Source: Camillea tinctor (Eukaryota > Ascomycota > Sordariomycetes > Xylariales > Xylariaceae). Taken from it: 64,000 bases of DNA. Position 1 is the stretch's first letter, and every line of letters starts with the position of its first letter. The translations under genes were made by a program, and so were the position numbers. The notes beneath the pieces were generated by a model. The model was not told the origin of the DNA. It searched no databases and saw only the letters and a program-made list of their open reading frames with translations. This document shows positions 24,096-36,466 of the stretch, piece by piece. Location of the stretch: positions 185,155 through 249,154 of the forward strand of contig MU394113.1 of assembly GCA_022578605.1 (NCBI GenBank). The letters run 5' to 3'.

Positions 24096-26382
24096 AGGTC
24101 TATCGATGATGACTGTTTGTTTTTCCGAGCATGAGTGACACTTCATTCTTCTGTACCGCCCCTCATTCCTTTACCCCTCTTCCCCCACACACATGCACAC
24201 ATATACCCACTCGAGAAGAAAAAAAGGGGGAGGGTGGGGTTTCCGTACGGCCGATGATGACGATGTGAATGGTACTGGTATTGTATATACTGGAACATTG
24301 CGGGCCATGTATATTATCCATTTCTGTTGTATATACTTCACTTCTTATTAGGAAGACATATCCTGTATATATTGTCTAACATATTTTCATATCATGTCCA
24401 TCGCCAGGTCAACTGATGTAGAAGTGCCTGTAAAGACGATGACATGTGAATATAAGACAATGCAGGCATGCCAAAAAATTTCCCTCCCAAGCTTACCGTG
24501 TGATTGCAACTGGAACGATTATGCAAGGCAGGTTATAACCTACCCTGTCGGATGCGCCCCTGAAACCTTAGTTCTGAATAACGGAATCGCAGTATTGTGA
24601 CATGCATGGATAATCCGTCGGTCCCGGAGTAGACGCTCCTAATTCCAATGGTACCGGATAAAACCAACGTAATCGAAACCTTACATATACTCTTATCAAC
24701 GTTCGATGTAAGTGTCCGAAGATTCGAAAGTTCGATGAATCGCAATGATTCCACTTTTACAGAAAGGGAGGTTGTTGTGTTCGTGCATCGATCTAGTACC
24801 ACATCCTCATCGTCCACCTGTCCGATTTGTTTAGAGGCTTACCAACACCAGTGCAACTTGCTTCGCGTGTACAATCCTTTTAAGCTTATTAGTCCCTCAT
24901 AGGTGGGCAAAGAAAGGATCATGTTTAGCGTTGGGTCATAGCAGGGGGGCTTGAAGGCTACAGAATCTGGAAACAGCCAGCTTGTTCCATCTGGTCGTAG
25001 ATGAGCTAACAGTAAGGTACCAATAGCACTCGTAGGAATCGAACTTACACTTACTATTAACCCACCAAGTGATGTGACTTAGAATCATCGCGTGTGGGGG
25101 AATAGGATCTAGAGTACTCATGATACACTGCATTGAGACTGTGTCTTAGGTTTTTTTTTCTTTTCTTTCATGTCCGGAGACTGCATATTAAGCGGACATT
25201 GTGGCGAGGCAAGGGGCAGATGTGCCTGGTTTTTGTATTTGTCCTACTACCGATGCTGGTATCGATTCCACTTACAGGATGTAGGTAGGAGTCGAATGGT
25301 CACGGCCTAATAACACAATAGACCAGGCGTATATGCATGGTGAGAATGGGTTTGAGAATAGTGCTTAAGGCGAAAGAACGACCTAGAAAAAAAGAAAGTA
25401 TAAGACTATAGTTGGGGAGGATAAACTCAAGTCTCATCTGATGATTGAACTTTGTTCCTTTTTCGGATCGGGTGGGCTACTCAGATACGACCTCACGTTG
25501 TCGATGTGCAGCTTCCTCGCGTTACGTCTGTTCAGAGGATTCACAGAGATATCAGACGAAATCTGGGCGGTTTCCCTTGGCCCCGTCCATCGTGGTTGTA
25601 GCTTCGGGAATCGTTTCCCATCTTCAGGATCCGCTCCAGGTCCTGACCAACGATGTAGTTATCGTCAATTGTAGGTTGTTCACAATTACGCTGCGTTTCT
25701 CTAGTCAACGACACAAGTCCGATTCTCGACCCGCTCCGCTTTTCTGGCAGCTAGTAGAGCAACTCCTCTTATGTAGTGATTCCCGTCAAGAAACTAACAA
25801 CAACGGCCTATCCGGGGGAGCTAGTATGATCACGGATAAATAGGGACAGCCATAGACTAGAGGAAATCGGCGTGTATTGTCTAGGATCTAGTAACTGTGT
25901 TCGCAAGCTAGGATAGTTTATATAGTAGCATATATAGTCAGGTCGTCCACGATCGCCGACCGTGACACCGAGTTGCACTTACAGGCCTCCATACAAGCTG
26001 CAAAACGGAGCATGGACGCTTAAAATTTCTAGATCAGGTAAGGAATAGCTACGCACCGCTATGGTAAGTTAGTATATAGGGGGGAACTGTTTCTCAAAGC
26101 CCTTTATTGGCTAATATAGTAACAACAACTCTCTAGGCAGGGAAATGGACGACGATGTTGCACGATAGTACAAAGCATCTAATGATAAAAATTTTCATAT
26201 CTTTTACACATATTCGAGTAATATTGTCTCATTTTTGTGATGCTACCTTATGCTATCCAGCAATATAAGAGGCCTACTTTCTTCCTTCCTTAACCGGCCT
26301 TCTTACATAGTCAGCCATCCTCGACTTTGCTACAATCACCAATCCACCCACCCCAGCTCACCAGTTTTGCTCAATCGTTGAA
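24096..26382. other. Intergenic, with possible gene fragments
   Basis: About 2.3 kb without a complete gene. A short plus-strand frame (24648-24902) carries TCPICLEAY, reminiscent of the start of a RING finger, but the remaining Cys/His ligands are missing. A tRNA B-box-like string on the minus strand near 25.05 kb has no complete cloverleaf. Confidence 0.4.
26263..26270 (+). promoter_or_regulatory. TATA-like box of the cysteine-rich protein gene
   Basis: ATATAAGA, 113 bases upstream of the start codon and followed by a pyrimidine-rich leader, supports real transcription of the small gene downstream. Confidence 0.4.
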
Positions 26383-26743
26383 ATGTACTTCCATATAGGA
26401 CTCTTGCTCGTTCTCTCGGGGAGGTAGGTGCAGCTTCTCACTGAATTATATTCTAGACCTTTACTAAATAGTCTTTTTTGTTTATTTAGCGCTGCTGCTT
26501 TGTGGTGCAAATGCGTGGTATCCGGAGATGGTACCAAAGCATGCTGCAAAAATAGAGAAGTGTTTTGGTCGGCATTATATGGCTATGTTGTAAGATAACG
26601 CTTTTCTGAACTTGTAAAAATGGCAACTAATTATCTTATTTTATAATAATTAGTGTGACGTTGGAGACGACCGGTCACAGCAAGAAGAGGTGAAAAGTTG
26701 TTGCTCCAAACGACAAAGAGGAGACTGGGGACAATGCCGCTAA
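26383..26743 (+). CDS. Small secreted cysteine-rich protein (effector-like)
   Basis: Three exons (26383-26423, 26490-26589, 26654-26743) with good GT-AG introns give 76 aa; the gene is too fragmented to appear as one open frame. Residues 1-17 form a signal peptide ending SAAA. The mature 59 residues contain eight Cys at 20, 22, 32, 33, 48, 63, 64 and 75, spaced C-x-C ... CC ... C ... CC ... C. This pattern is shared by many anonymous secreted fungal proteins. Two CC pairs imply four disulfides. Net charge is mixed, with Lys/Arg near the end. Function is unknown; candidates are a host- or competitor-directed secreted protein or a surface protein. It lies alone, 1.1 kb from the retrotransposon insertion, a typical place for such genes. 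Exact splicing is inferred from consensus sites and frame closure. Confidence 0.78.
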
Positions 26744-27536
26744 ATACAAGAGAGGACGAAACATTGGGAAATGGAAAGACCGGGAGAGGATTAACAGATA
26801 GGGGGTTCATAGATAGACGAAATATATGAACAGACGACGTATACGCGGTCCCCTTTCTGGTATTAGCACTGGATGTTGTTTATTAAGATATAAAACATTA
26901 TAAAGTTTTTTAAAAGCATATTTCGCGGCAGGCAGTGCAGGTGGTTGAAAGGCAATGCTTTTATTCTCGTACTATTAACAAAAATACTAAAGTTGAAAAA
27001 GAAAAGAAAAAGCAAATAGGAGATAGAACCTCCGTAGCTGTCTAAATACATAGCGAGTATCACAGTCGGCGACCGTGGGTATTGCCGACTTGACCATATA
27101 TACCACCATAGATTTCATGGCGATCGGCTATGAAATTCTAATATCCTTTTTTTCAGGATAGCCATTACGTGCCGTTGATCTAGTGGGTTGATGGTCGCTA
27201 CCCCCAACGTCACCGTTCGTCACAAAATGGTCCTAATAAAGGGAAACATTAAGGACATTACCAAATCATAGCCCAGATTTTTAAAGCTAAGCTCGGAACT
27301 ATCAACAAACTTCGTAGGGAGTGTAACTTCACACAAAGCCACACGTCCTTCATGTTGAATTGAGATTATGAGGTTGCTTGATTAGGTGAACTTCTACCTC
27401 TGGATGATGGGAGGACCTGTCCCTTATATACATGTAGCTGCGGATACATCTTGTACTTGTACCTTGACAGATACCCCTTATCACCTATTTCAGCACTTCA
27501 TAACGTTCTCGGCCTACATCGTGCCCTAATACCTTC
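26744..27536. other. Intergenic, no gene seen
   Basis: About 800 bases of ordinary composition between the cysteine-rich protein gene and the 3' end of the interrupted membrane-protein gene, which ends at 27537. Nothing recognisable. Confidence 0.5.
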
Positions 27537-27837
27537 CTAAACACCGTCAACCCTAGTCACACTTGCCTGGTACGCTGGGACAGCTGTATTGGTATTGTCT
27601 AGCTGAATGTACCGATGGGTTGTGACGTTGATCTTCTGTGAAGGGCCTGAGACGCTGGACCCTCTAGTTTTGGATGGATTCGATAATTTGAGATTGGCGA
27701 TAAGATTGCTGCTCAGGCAATGAATCGCAGGGGCGCAACCTACAATTATCGCGATGGAACATTCGATACATCTAAATGGTCATAAGTTACCAGTCGCGGT
27801 TGACGTGAACCTTTAATTGGTGACGTACGTGCAGAGC

Positions 27838-27842
27838 ATGGC
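27838..27842. repeat. Target-site duplication, left copy
   Basis: ATGGC immediately before the 5' LTR; an identical copy follows the 3' LTR at 34472-34476. Confidence 0.93.
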
Positions 27843-28104
27843 TGTCACGGACCACCTCAACACGTAACCTGGGATTACGTGTTAAGGTGGATAGACCTAT
27901 AAGTCGACGGAATAGATGGTCGACTTTATTAAGCAACGAAGTCAGCAATTAACTTTATCGACCTTATAACTATATATATATTTATTTATTTTTTATGTAA
28001 TTAAAATAGTTAATAATTAATTTAAGCATATTTTATATAGAAATTATTTTTGCAATTATATTATTTATTATTAATATATAAACTTTTAACTTTTAATTAT
28101 AATA
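27843..28104. repeat. 5' LTR (262 bp)
   Basis: Aligns without gaps to 34210-34471. Its first 80 or so bases are nearly unmutated, while its right half is AT-saturated. Confidence 0.93.
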
Positions 28105-31100
28105 TTTTAATTATTTTTATTTAATAATATAAATAGTGTTAAGTAATATTTAATATTATGTTTAAATAAATTAAGCAATATAACTATAAAATAAAGTTTT
28201 ATATAATATAAAATTAAATTAAAAAAGCTAAAAAAATTATAAAAAATATGTTATAAACTAAAAATAATTTTTAAAAAAAATATAATAAATTAAAGAAAAA
28301 GCAAACTAATAAAAAAGCAAAATTAAATAATTTAAAAAAGCTTTAAATAAATAAGCTTTTTAAATAATAACTATTAAAAAAACTTTATAAATTAAAATAA
28401 AAATGCTAAAAAAATATAATAGTATTTATAAAAGCTTTAATAGCTATATTATGCAAATTAAAACCTATATTAGCTTTAATTAAAACTAATTTTAAATAAA
28501 GCTTTAAAAAAATTTTTTTATAACTTTTTTTTTTAAAAAAAAATTTAGCAATTAATAAATAATATTTGCTTAAAACTATATAAAAAATTTAAAAAGCGTT
28601 TAAAAGCTATAAAAGCTTTAAAAAAATAGTTTAAAATTACTTTTAAAACCTTAATAAAAAACATTACGTAAAAAAAGCTATTAATATATTTAAGCAAACT
28701 ATGTTAATAGCTTAATACGTAGCTATTTTTTAATAATATTTAATTAAGTTAAATTAAAATAATAAAATAACTATAATAATGTTTTATTAAAAATTAAAAA
28801 AATTAATTAAAAATAATTTATTACGTAAAAAAAAACTTAATACTTTTTTAAAATATATAGCAATAACAATTAAAATTAATAATTATTAATATAAAAAATG
28901 TTAAAAAAAAAAAAAAAAATAAAAATAGCGCTTATTAAAAAAAAACGCTATTATAAAATTAAGTACTTATTTAAAATTAATAATAATAAACGCTATTTTT
29001 AATTGCAATTAAGTTAAAAAATGTTATAATTATAAAAAATTAAAACATTTAGCTTATTATTATTAAAGCTTTAAAAAAAAAATTTAAAATAAAAAATATT
29101 AGTAATTAATACTTAAAATTAAAAAAACATAATTTATAAAAAGATTTAAGCAAATAAATGCGTTTTTTAAAAAAAGTTACAATATTAAATTAATATTAAA
29201 AATTTTTAATTATTACTTTTTGCAAAATAACATAGTTAAATATATATATTAACTTAAAATAATAATAAATATATTAATATATAATACATAACAATATTTA
29301 TAAGTACTATAAATTAAGTATTTTTATAATAATTATAAATAGCATTTAAAAAACAAATAAAAAAATAATTTTTTTTTATAATTAAAAATACTATAAAACT
29401 TTTTATTAAAAAAATCGTAATTATTAAAACTTTTTTTTAATAGTATTAAATTTTTAAAATTAATAAAAAAATAACATAAAAAACTTTTTTTTAAAATTAA
29501 TTAAATAAAAAACATAAAATTAAACTTTAAAAACGTAATTAAAAAAAAATTACTTTAATAAAACAATTTAAAAGCTTAAAACTTAAAAAAATTAAATTAT
29601 AAATGTTAAAAATAATCGAAATTTTGCTTAAAATACTTAAAAATTAGTTTTTAATTTTAATAAAAAAAAAATAAATAGTTTTAAAATAATGGCTAAAAAA
29701 AAACTTAAAATAAAATCTTAAAAAATTTTATAAAAAATACTAATTAATATAACTATTTTAAATAAAATTAAAAAAACTGCAATTATATAAATAAAAAATA
29801 ATATTATTATAAATAAAATACTTATTAATAATATGCAAAAAAAAAGTTAAGCTTAAAAACGTTTAAAATATACTTAAACTTAATAATAAACTTATAAAAA
29901 AAAATAAGTAAAAAACGATTACTTATTAATAAAAAAATATTTTAAGTTATTAAACGTAATATTAAGCAAAAACTTAAAAAAAAAAAAAAAAAAGCTTTAA
30001 TAAATATTAAAAATAAAAAAAGCTATTAAAATACGTTAATAACGCTATAGCTAATTAAGCAAAGCAAATTATAAAAATTAAAAAGTAAATATATAAGCTA
30101 AACTTATGCTTTAATTAACTATAAAAAATAATAATAAGCATAATTATAAAACGCTTTATTACTTAATATAAGCAATTAAAAAATAAAAACCGCTAATTTT
30201 AAAAAAGTAAAAATTAAAAGCAATATATAAAGCCTTTAATAAAAAAAAAAACTTAACTAATTATTTAATAATTTTTATTATAATAAAAAAATTTATTTTA
30301 AAAGCTATAATAAATTTTAAAGCATAAAAAAACTTTATTATATTAAAAATAATAAATAAGTATTAAATAAATTAAAAAAAAAAAAACTTTTACTTAATAA
30401 AAGTATATAATAAAAGTTTTAACTTTTATAACAATAAAAAAATATAACAAAAAACTATAAAACTTTTATATACTTTATAAAACTAAAAAATAAAAATTAA
30501 ATTTAATATTACTTTAATTAAAAAATATAATATTATTTTTAAATTACTTTAATTAAAAAAGCATAACTTTATTATTAATTAAAAAAATTATAAACTTTAA
30601 TAAAAAAAAAAACTTAATTTTTATGCAATTAATAATAATTGTAAATAAATTAAACAAGTTAAATAAAGTATATATTATTAACGTAATATATAAAATAAAA
30701 AAATTAATAATATTAATAAATAAAATACTTTTAAAACAAAAAAAAAATTTAGCTAGTTATTTTTAAAAAAACATAAATTAAAAAATAAACTTTTAAAATA
30801 TATTTATTAAAACTATTATATTAAACTTAAAAAAAAAAATACTTATAACATTTTTTAATTTACTTATTATTAGTTAAAAAAAATAAAAAGCTAAAAAAAT
30901 ACATTAAAAAAAATTTAAAAAAAAAATATATTATAAAATTAACTTTAAAAGTAAGCTATTTTATAATGTTTATATTAAAACTTAATAAAAAGTTACAATT
31001 ATATATTAATTATTAATACTTAAACTTTATTATTAAAAAAATAAGTATTTTTTATTATTAATAAAAAATTTACAACGTTAATTATATAAAGCTAAATAAT

Positions 31101-34100
31101 TTATTAAAATTAACTTATTAAACGTATATTATTAAATTAAAATTGTAAAAAAAAATAAATAAAAAACCGCGTTTTACATTAAATTTAAATACTTTAAGTA
31201 TTAAATAATGTTATTTAAATTAATAAACGCTTTTATTATTTTTTAATATATAATTTTTTATATATTATAAAAATACTTTAATAATTTTATGCTATATTAT
31301 TTAAATAACTTATTAATATATATAAATAAAACGTTAAAAAAACATAAAAAATAAATACATAAAGTTTTAAAAAAACTATAAAAAGCTTAATTACTTATTA
31401 ACTTAAAAAAAAGCAAATTTTTTTAATAAAAAGTTAATTACTTAAAATTTATTATTAAATTTAAATTAATTTAAATTTAAAAAAAATAAATAAAAGCAAT
31501 AAAAAAATAAAAAAACCATTTTTTATATATAGTAAAAAAAGTTTAAACTTTTATTAAATTTATTAATTACATTAAAATATTAATTTAAAATTTTAAAAAA
31601 ATTAATATTGCATTAACTAATTTAATAAAAAAAAATTAAAAATTTAAATAAAAAAAACTTTAATAAAAAGCATTTAAAAAATTAATTAACTAAATAATAA
31701 AAAAACTAATAATATAAATATTAAATTTAAATAAAAAATATAAAGTAAAAATAAACATATTAAGCTATACTTTAAAAGCAGTATTAAATTAATGCAATAA
31801 AAACAATAAACTATATTTTATTGCGTTTTATTTAAAAAAACTTTAAAAATTAAAACTATGCTACTTTATATATAATAAAAAACTTATAGCAATTATATAT
31901 GCATTTAAAAAATAAAAACTATATTTAAGCAAAATAAAAAAGCTAATAAAAATATATATAAACTATAAAAACTTAACTATTTTTATAATAATTAAAACAT
32001 TAATATAATAATAAATAAAATAGTATAAATTTTTATTATAATTTAACTTTTATATAATTTATATTTAAAAAAAAAAAACGTAAAAGCTAATTTATTAAAT
32101 AAGCATAAAAATATTGCTTTTAATAAGTTAAAATAATAATAAATAATATTAAAAACAATATTTAAAAAACATTTTATTTTTACTATTATTTATAACTTAA
32201 ACATAATAAATATATAAAAAATTAAGCTTAAAAAAGCAACTTAAAAAATAAAACCTTTTAACAAAATTACGCGTAAAAATAAAAAACTATTATATAATAG
32301 CAAAAAATAAATACTTTTAAAATTATAATATAAGTTAATCTATTAAATATACTTTATACGTATTAATAAACATTAAAATATGTTTAAAACTATAATTTAT
32401 ATTTAATAAATATATAACTTTTTAAAAATATAATAAGTAATAAAAAAAATAATTAAAAAATATAACTTATATAATAAGTTAAAAAATATTAAGCATAAAT
32501 TATATAAGTAAATAATATTAATTAAAATATTAAAATTTACATAGCATATAATTACGTTTAACTTTATTATAAAACTATTGTTATTTAAAAAATTATTATT
32601 TAAAGCAAAATATAATAATATATAAATTATTATAAACTAATTAATAAAATATACATATTTTATTTTATATAAATAAATAAACAATACGTAAAAATTAACT
32701 TATATATTTATTAAATATATAATTAATAAATATAATATACTTAAAAAAATAGTATTAAATTAAAATAAACTATTTATATTTTATTTTTAAAAAGTAATAA
32801 TAACAATGCTAAAAATAATACTAAATATATTTATAACTTTTTATTTATAAATAAATAGCTAAATAAAACGCATAAATTAAGTATTAAAACAATATTTACA
32901 TTATTACGTTAATTATAAATAAAATAATTAAATATAACTACTTTTAATTATAAAAATAACATATAATAATTTAAATAATAAAACTATAAAAATATTACTT
33001 TTTAAAGTTAATTATAATTATAATATAAGCACTATTTTAAACAATATTAAAAAAAGCTTTATGTTAATAATAAACGTTATAGTAAATAAACTATAAAAAC
33101 TATAAAAAAAATTAAAAAAAAACTTAATATTTATTTAAAAAAAATAAAACAATATTATAACGTTAATAAAGTTAAAAAACTACTTTTTAAAAAAAAAAAA
33201 AAATATACTTATTAATAAAAAACTTAAATATTAAATAACTTAGCAATAAATTAAAATTTAAGCATATAAAACTTTTTAAAGTAAAAAAAGTTATATTATT
33301 AATTAATTATTAACTTAAATTATTTTAAAAAATAAAAAACTAGTTAATAATTTATATATTTTTTTTAAACTTATATTAATATTAGCTTTATTAAGCACTA
33401 AAAATAAAATTAAATTAAAAAGTACTTTTTATAACATTAAAAAAATATTAAACTTAAAAAAAGTTAAAAAAAAAATTTAATACTTAATTAAATAAAAAAG
33501 TTATTTATATAAAAATAATACTTAAAAACTACTTAATTATTTAAAAAAAGTTTATTACTTAATAAAAAATTTTTATTAAAAGCACTTAAAAAAACTAAAA
33601 AAAAAAGTAAAAAAAAACTTAAATTAAAATTAATATTAAATAGTTAATTAAAAAATTTTTTTTTTAAAGCTACATTATTATTTACAATTTAAATAAGCAA
33701 AATAGCAATAAAATTAAAAAAACTAATTTAAATAACATTATACTTTTAACGTTTTAATTTTTTTAAAGCTTTAATAAAATTAATTTTATAAATTATAATT
33801 TTATAAAGCTTTTTATACTATAATTTTTTTTATTTTTAAATTTAAGTTAATTTAATTTTAACTTTTTTTTCTTTTTTTTTTTTAAAGCATAAAAAATAGC
33901 AGCTATTTTAAATAATGCTTTTAATAAAAAATTAAAAGCATTATAATTTAAGTTATAAAATAAACATTTAAAATAATAAAAAAATTTTATATTAACAATA
34001 TAATAAAATAAGCTATTTTACTTATAAAAAAATATAAAGTTATTTTAATAAAGTTTTTAAAAAAAATAAAAATAAAAGCTTTTTAATACATAACGCGTTT

Positions 34101-34209
34101 AAAAGTAAAAAAAGTCGTATAAATTAAAAGCATAATAAAAAATTTTTTAAGCTATAAATTAAAACTAAAAACACTTTTTAAAAGCAAAAAGCTTAAAAAA
34201 AAAAAATAA

Positions 34210-34471
34210 TGTTACAAACTATTTTAATACGTAATTTAAAATTACGTGTTAAAGTAAATAAACTTATAAGTTAACAAAATAAATAGTTAACTTTATCGAG
34301 CAATAAAGTCGGCAATCGACTTTATTAACTTTATAACTATATATATACTTATTTATTTTTTATATAATTAAAATAATTAGTAATTAATTTAAGCATACTT
34401 TATATAAAAACTATCTTTACGACTACACTATTTACTACTAATACATAAACCCTCGACTCTTAGTCGTAACA
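34210..34471. repeat. 3' LTR (262 bp)
   Basis: Same length as the left LTR. Here the left part is AT-saturated and the last 60 or so bases (ending GTAACA) are nearly unmutated, the mirror image of the 5' LTR. Confidence 0.93.
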
Positions 34472-34476
34472 ATGGC
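34472..34476. repeat. Target-site duplication, right copy
   Basis: ATGGC, identical to 27838-27842. In the interrupted gene it reads GCCAT on the minus strand, inside codons of exon 5. Confidence 0.93.
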
Positions 34477-35451
34477 AACAGTCATATCTGAGGCATTTGA
34501 CGATTGCTTCATCTTCCACTGATAGTATAGCGATACGCAGCCAGCTACTATTGCACTGTTTTCCCCTGTGTTAGCGACAATGGATGACCAAGTCTTTTCC
34601 CAAATCGCTTGGGCCACTTACAAGATACCAGTCATGAACACAATCATTAACCCTATTTTCCTAGCTCGCGGGAGGTGTAATTTCGCCACGACAGGGAGCG
34701 GTAGTAACAGGATTAAAATATCGGTGATTATTGAAGTGAAACAGCGGCAAAGAGCCGGAATGAACGTGTTTGTCATGCACCGCAACAAGAATGGAGTGTC
34801 GTAGTTGCCGTCGTGGGAAATGCAGTTAACTCCGGAGTATATCGCACAAACTAGATATATCACGGCTGTCACAGTTAAAAGAAGATAACATGAGACTCGC
34901 AACCACTGATGAATGCCGAACAATCGGATGTATAAAAGAATTAATGGAGTCTTCGCGAAGTACATCGCAGCACCTCCCGTGAAAAGACATGCCACGGATA
35001 TCTAGATGGTTGAACAGAGTCAGCTGGGTATTTCATCTCAGGATAAAAATAAATAAATAGAAACAATTATATTAACGTACTCACTCTTGTAATCGTAGAG
35101 ATGGTAGTATATGTACTGACAAACGCTAAACTAATTAGAATACTGTTATATTCATAGGTGTCTGGACATAACTCACCCCTAGTCATCAAAAAAGACGACG
35201 AGGAATAGCCGGCGAGGACTACAACAGCTACCACAGAGAAGTCTATATTAAGTTGAGCTCAGTATGGGCGAGCAAAAAAAACGCAGTACACGATCTTTAG
35301 ACCTACAGTCATCAGTTGTGAGTTTCCTTGAGTATCTGTAATTCGTAAAGAGGCGTATAGCGACGAAGGCAGCTACAACGATATCCAATGTGATCTGTAT
35401 TTTCAAGTAGGTGCCATGTGATACGCTAGGAGGCTGGGTCGTGAATTCCAT

Positions 35452-36466
35452 AGTGGTCCAGTTTAGATTTTGATAGAAGTAACGGAGTGAAAGATAGAGA
35501 GAAGTAGGATTTGCGGAATTGATCTAGGCGGTGCGTGTGGTATTTCTGGGTGGGCTTGGGCCGGTGATCGGGAAATATCTAACACGACTCTTAGTCGCCT
35601 GTTTCACGGTATAATAAGAATCTCTCTGTATATCCAAGTATATATATATGAGATTTAAGAGATTATTTAGATACTGAATAACACGGCTGTTGGTTCTGGA
35701 TGGTTGGTTGGAATCACCAGACACCGACCTGCATGTGCCATGGCATTGTTGGATGGGACACAGCCTTTATTACAACGTAAAGACATGGTCTTTCCGACGG
35801 CCAACCTACCTCCGTTGCGACAGTACATAAAATCCTCTTGATGTTTCAAAAGTGACTAATTAGGAATCTTTGGTGTTTAGGTATTTAGGATAACAGTATT
35901 GAATTGCCTCCTGTAGGTTGGTGGAACAACGCTGCAAAGGCATTTTTATGTCATAAATGAAGCAGGCTTTCGGAGGGGTTTATTCTATAGCCTCGCGGGT
36001 GGTTCGGCATACAACTGCTCAATTGTTGGTTGTGGGGGGAAAGAATAAAAATCCCTACCCTGAGTTACATCAGGGTTGTAATAACTAACTCACTGTTTTA
36101 AGTACGACAAGACAGAATGCAACGTACTTGTATAAGAAAGCAGAAGGCTATGTAAGCTGGGATCTACAACTGGCTTACGAAAGGGCCATTTTCATGCATG
36201 AATTGAAAGTGATTCATGCCTGCTTAAACGAGGTTTGATGGAACCAACACATGGATATTAAGGTGTGTGACGACCCTCCTATTACTTCTGTCAGCTAACT
36301 TTATAGGTAGGTTACGTACTTGGTTTAGTCTACGGGTCTGTTGGAAGTATAGAATCATTATTTTGACTAATTGAATGATTAACGCCAAAATCGCCTTTCC
36401 GCTACAGGCCGTTGACGAGTAAAGAGTAGTCTAATGTACTCAACCCTCAACAGTCACCTATTCGTC
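35452..36466. other. Intergenic, no gene seen
   Basis: About 1 kb holding the promoter of the interrupted membrane-protein gene and the 3' side of the P450 pseudogene. Short frames only, none recognisable. Confidence 0.5.

Larger units (their letters stand above)
27843..34471. mobile_element. Full-length LTR retrotransposon, hypermutated by RIP-like process
   Basis: The 6,629 bp element is bounded by two aligned 262 bp direct repeats beginning TGT and ending ACA/ATA, with 5 bp duplications ATGGC outside. A poly-A (polypurine-like) tract directly precedes the right LTR, which suggests plus orientation. The interior is about nine tenths A/T with stops in all frames, so gag-pol cannot be read. 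Length, 5 bp duplication and a TGTCACGG start fit fungal Gypsy-type elements, but the superfamily cannot be proved. The outermost parts of both LTRs are the least mutated. It is inserted in exon 5 of a rhodopsin-domain gene. Confidence 0.95.
27537..35451 (-). pseudogene. Rhodopsin-domain (Pth11/SAT4-type) integral membrane protein gene, split by an LTR retrotransposon
   Basis: The 5' part lies right of the retrotransposon (exons 35451-35307, 35242-35177, 35125-35085, 35001-34622 and the start of exon 5, 34555-34472). The 3' part lies left of it (rest of exon 5, 27837-27829, and exon 6, 27771-27537). Removing the element and one ATGGC copy restores exon 5 in frame; all exons sum to 960 bases, 319 codons plus stop. 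Family marks on the right: DDYFSVVAVVVLAG, YFAKTPLILLYIRLF, LCRCFTSIITDILILLLPLP. On the left: CIECSIAIIVGCAPA, which normally follows the sixth helix. Neither side has a premature stop or frameshift, so the insertion itself is the visible lesion. Members are seven-helix proteins proposed to act as receptors. A truncated product could still be made from the right part. Confidence 0.88.

Noticed and set aside
25003..25075. tRNA-like B-box (GTTCGATTCC) on the minus strand
   Set aside because: No matching acceptor stem, D-arm or anticodon arm could be paired; likely chance or an old fragment.
27843..34471. AT-rich block as centromere or mitochondrial insertion
   Set aside because: Bounded exactly by 262 bp direct repeats and a 5 bp target duplication, with mutated rather than organellar sequence; an LTR retrotransposon explains it fully.
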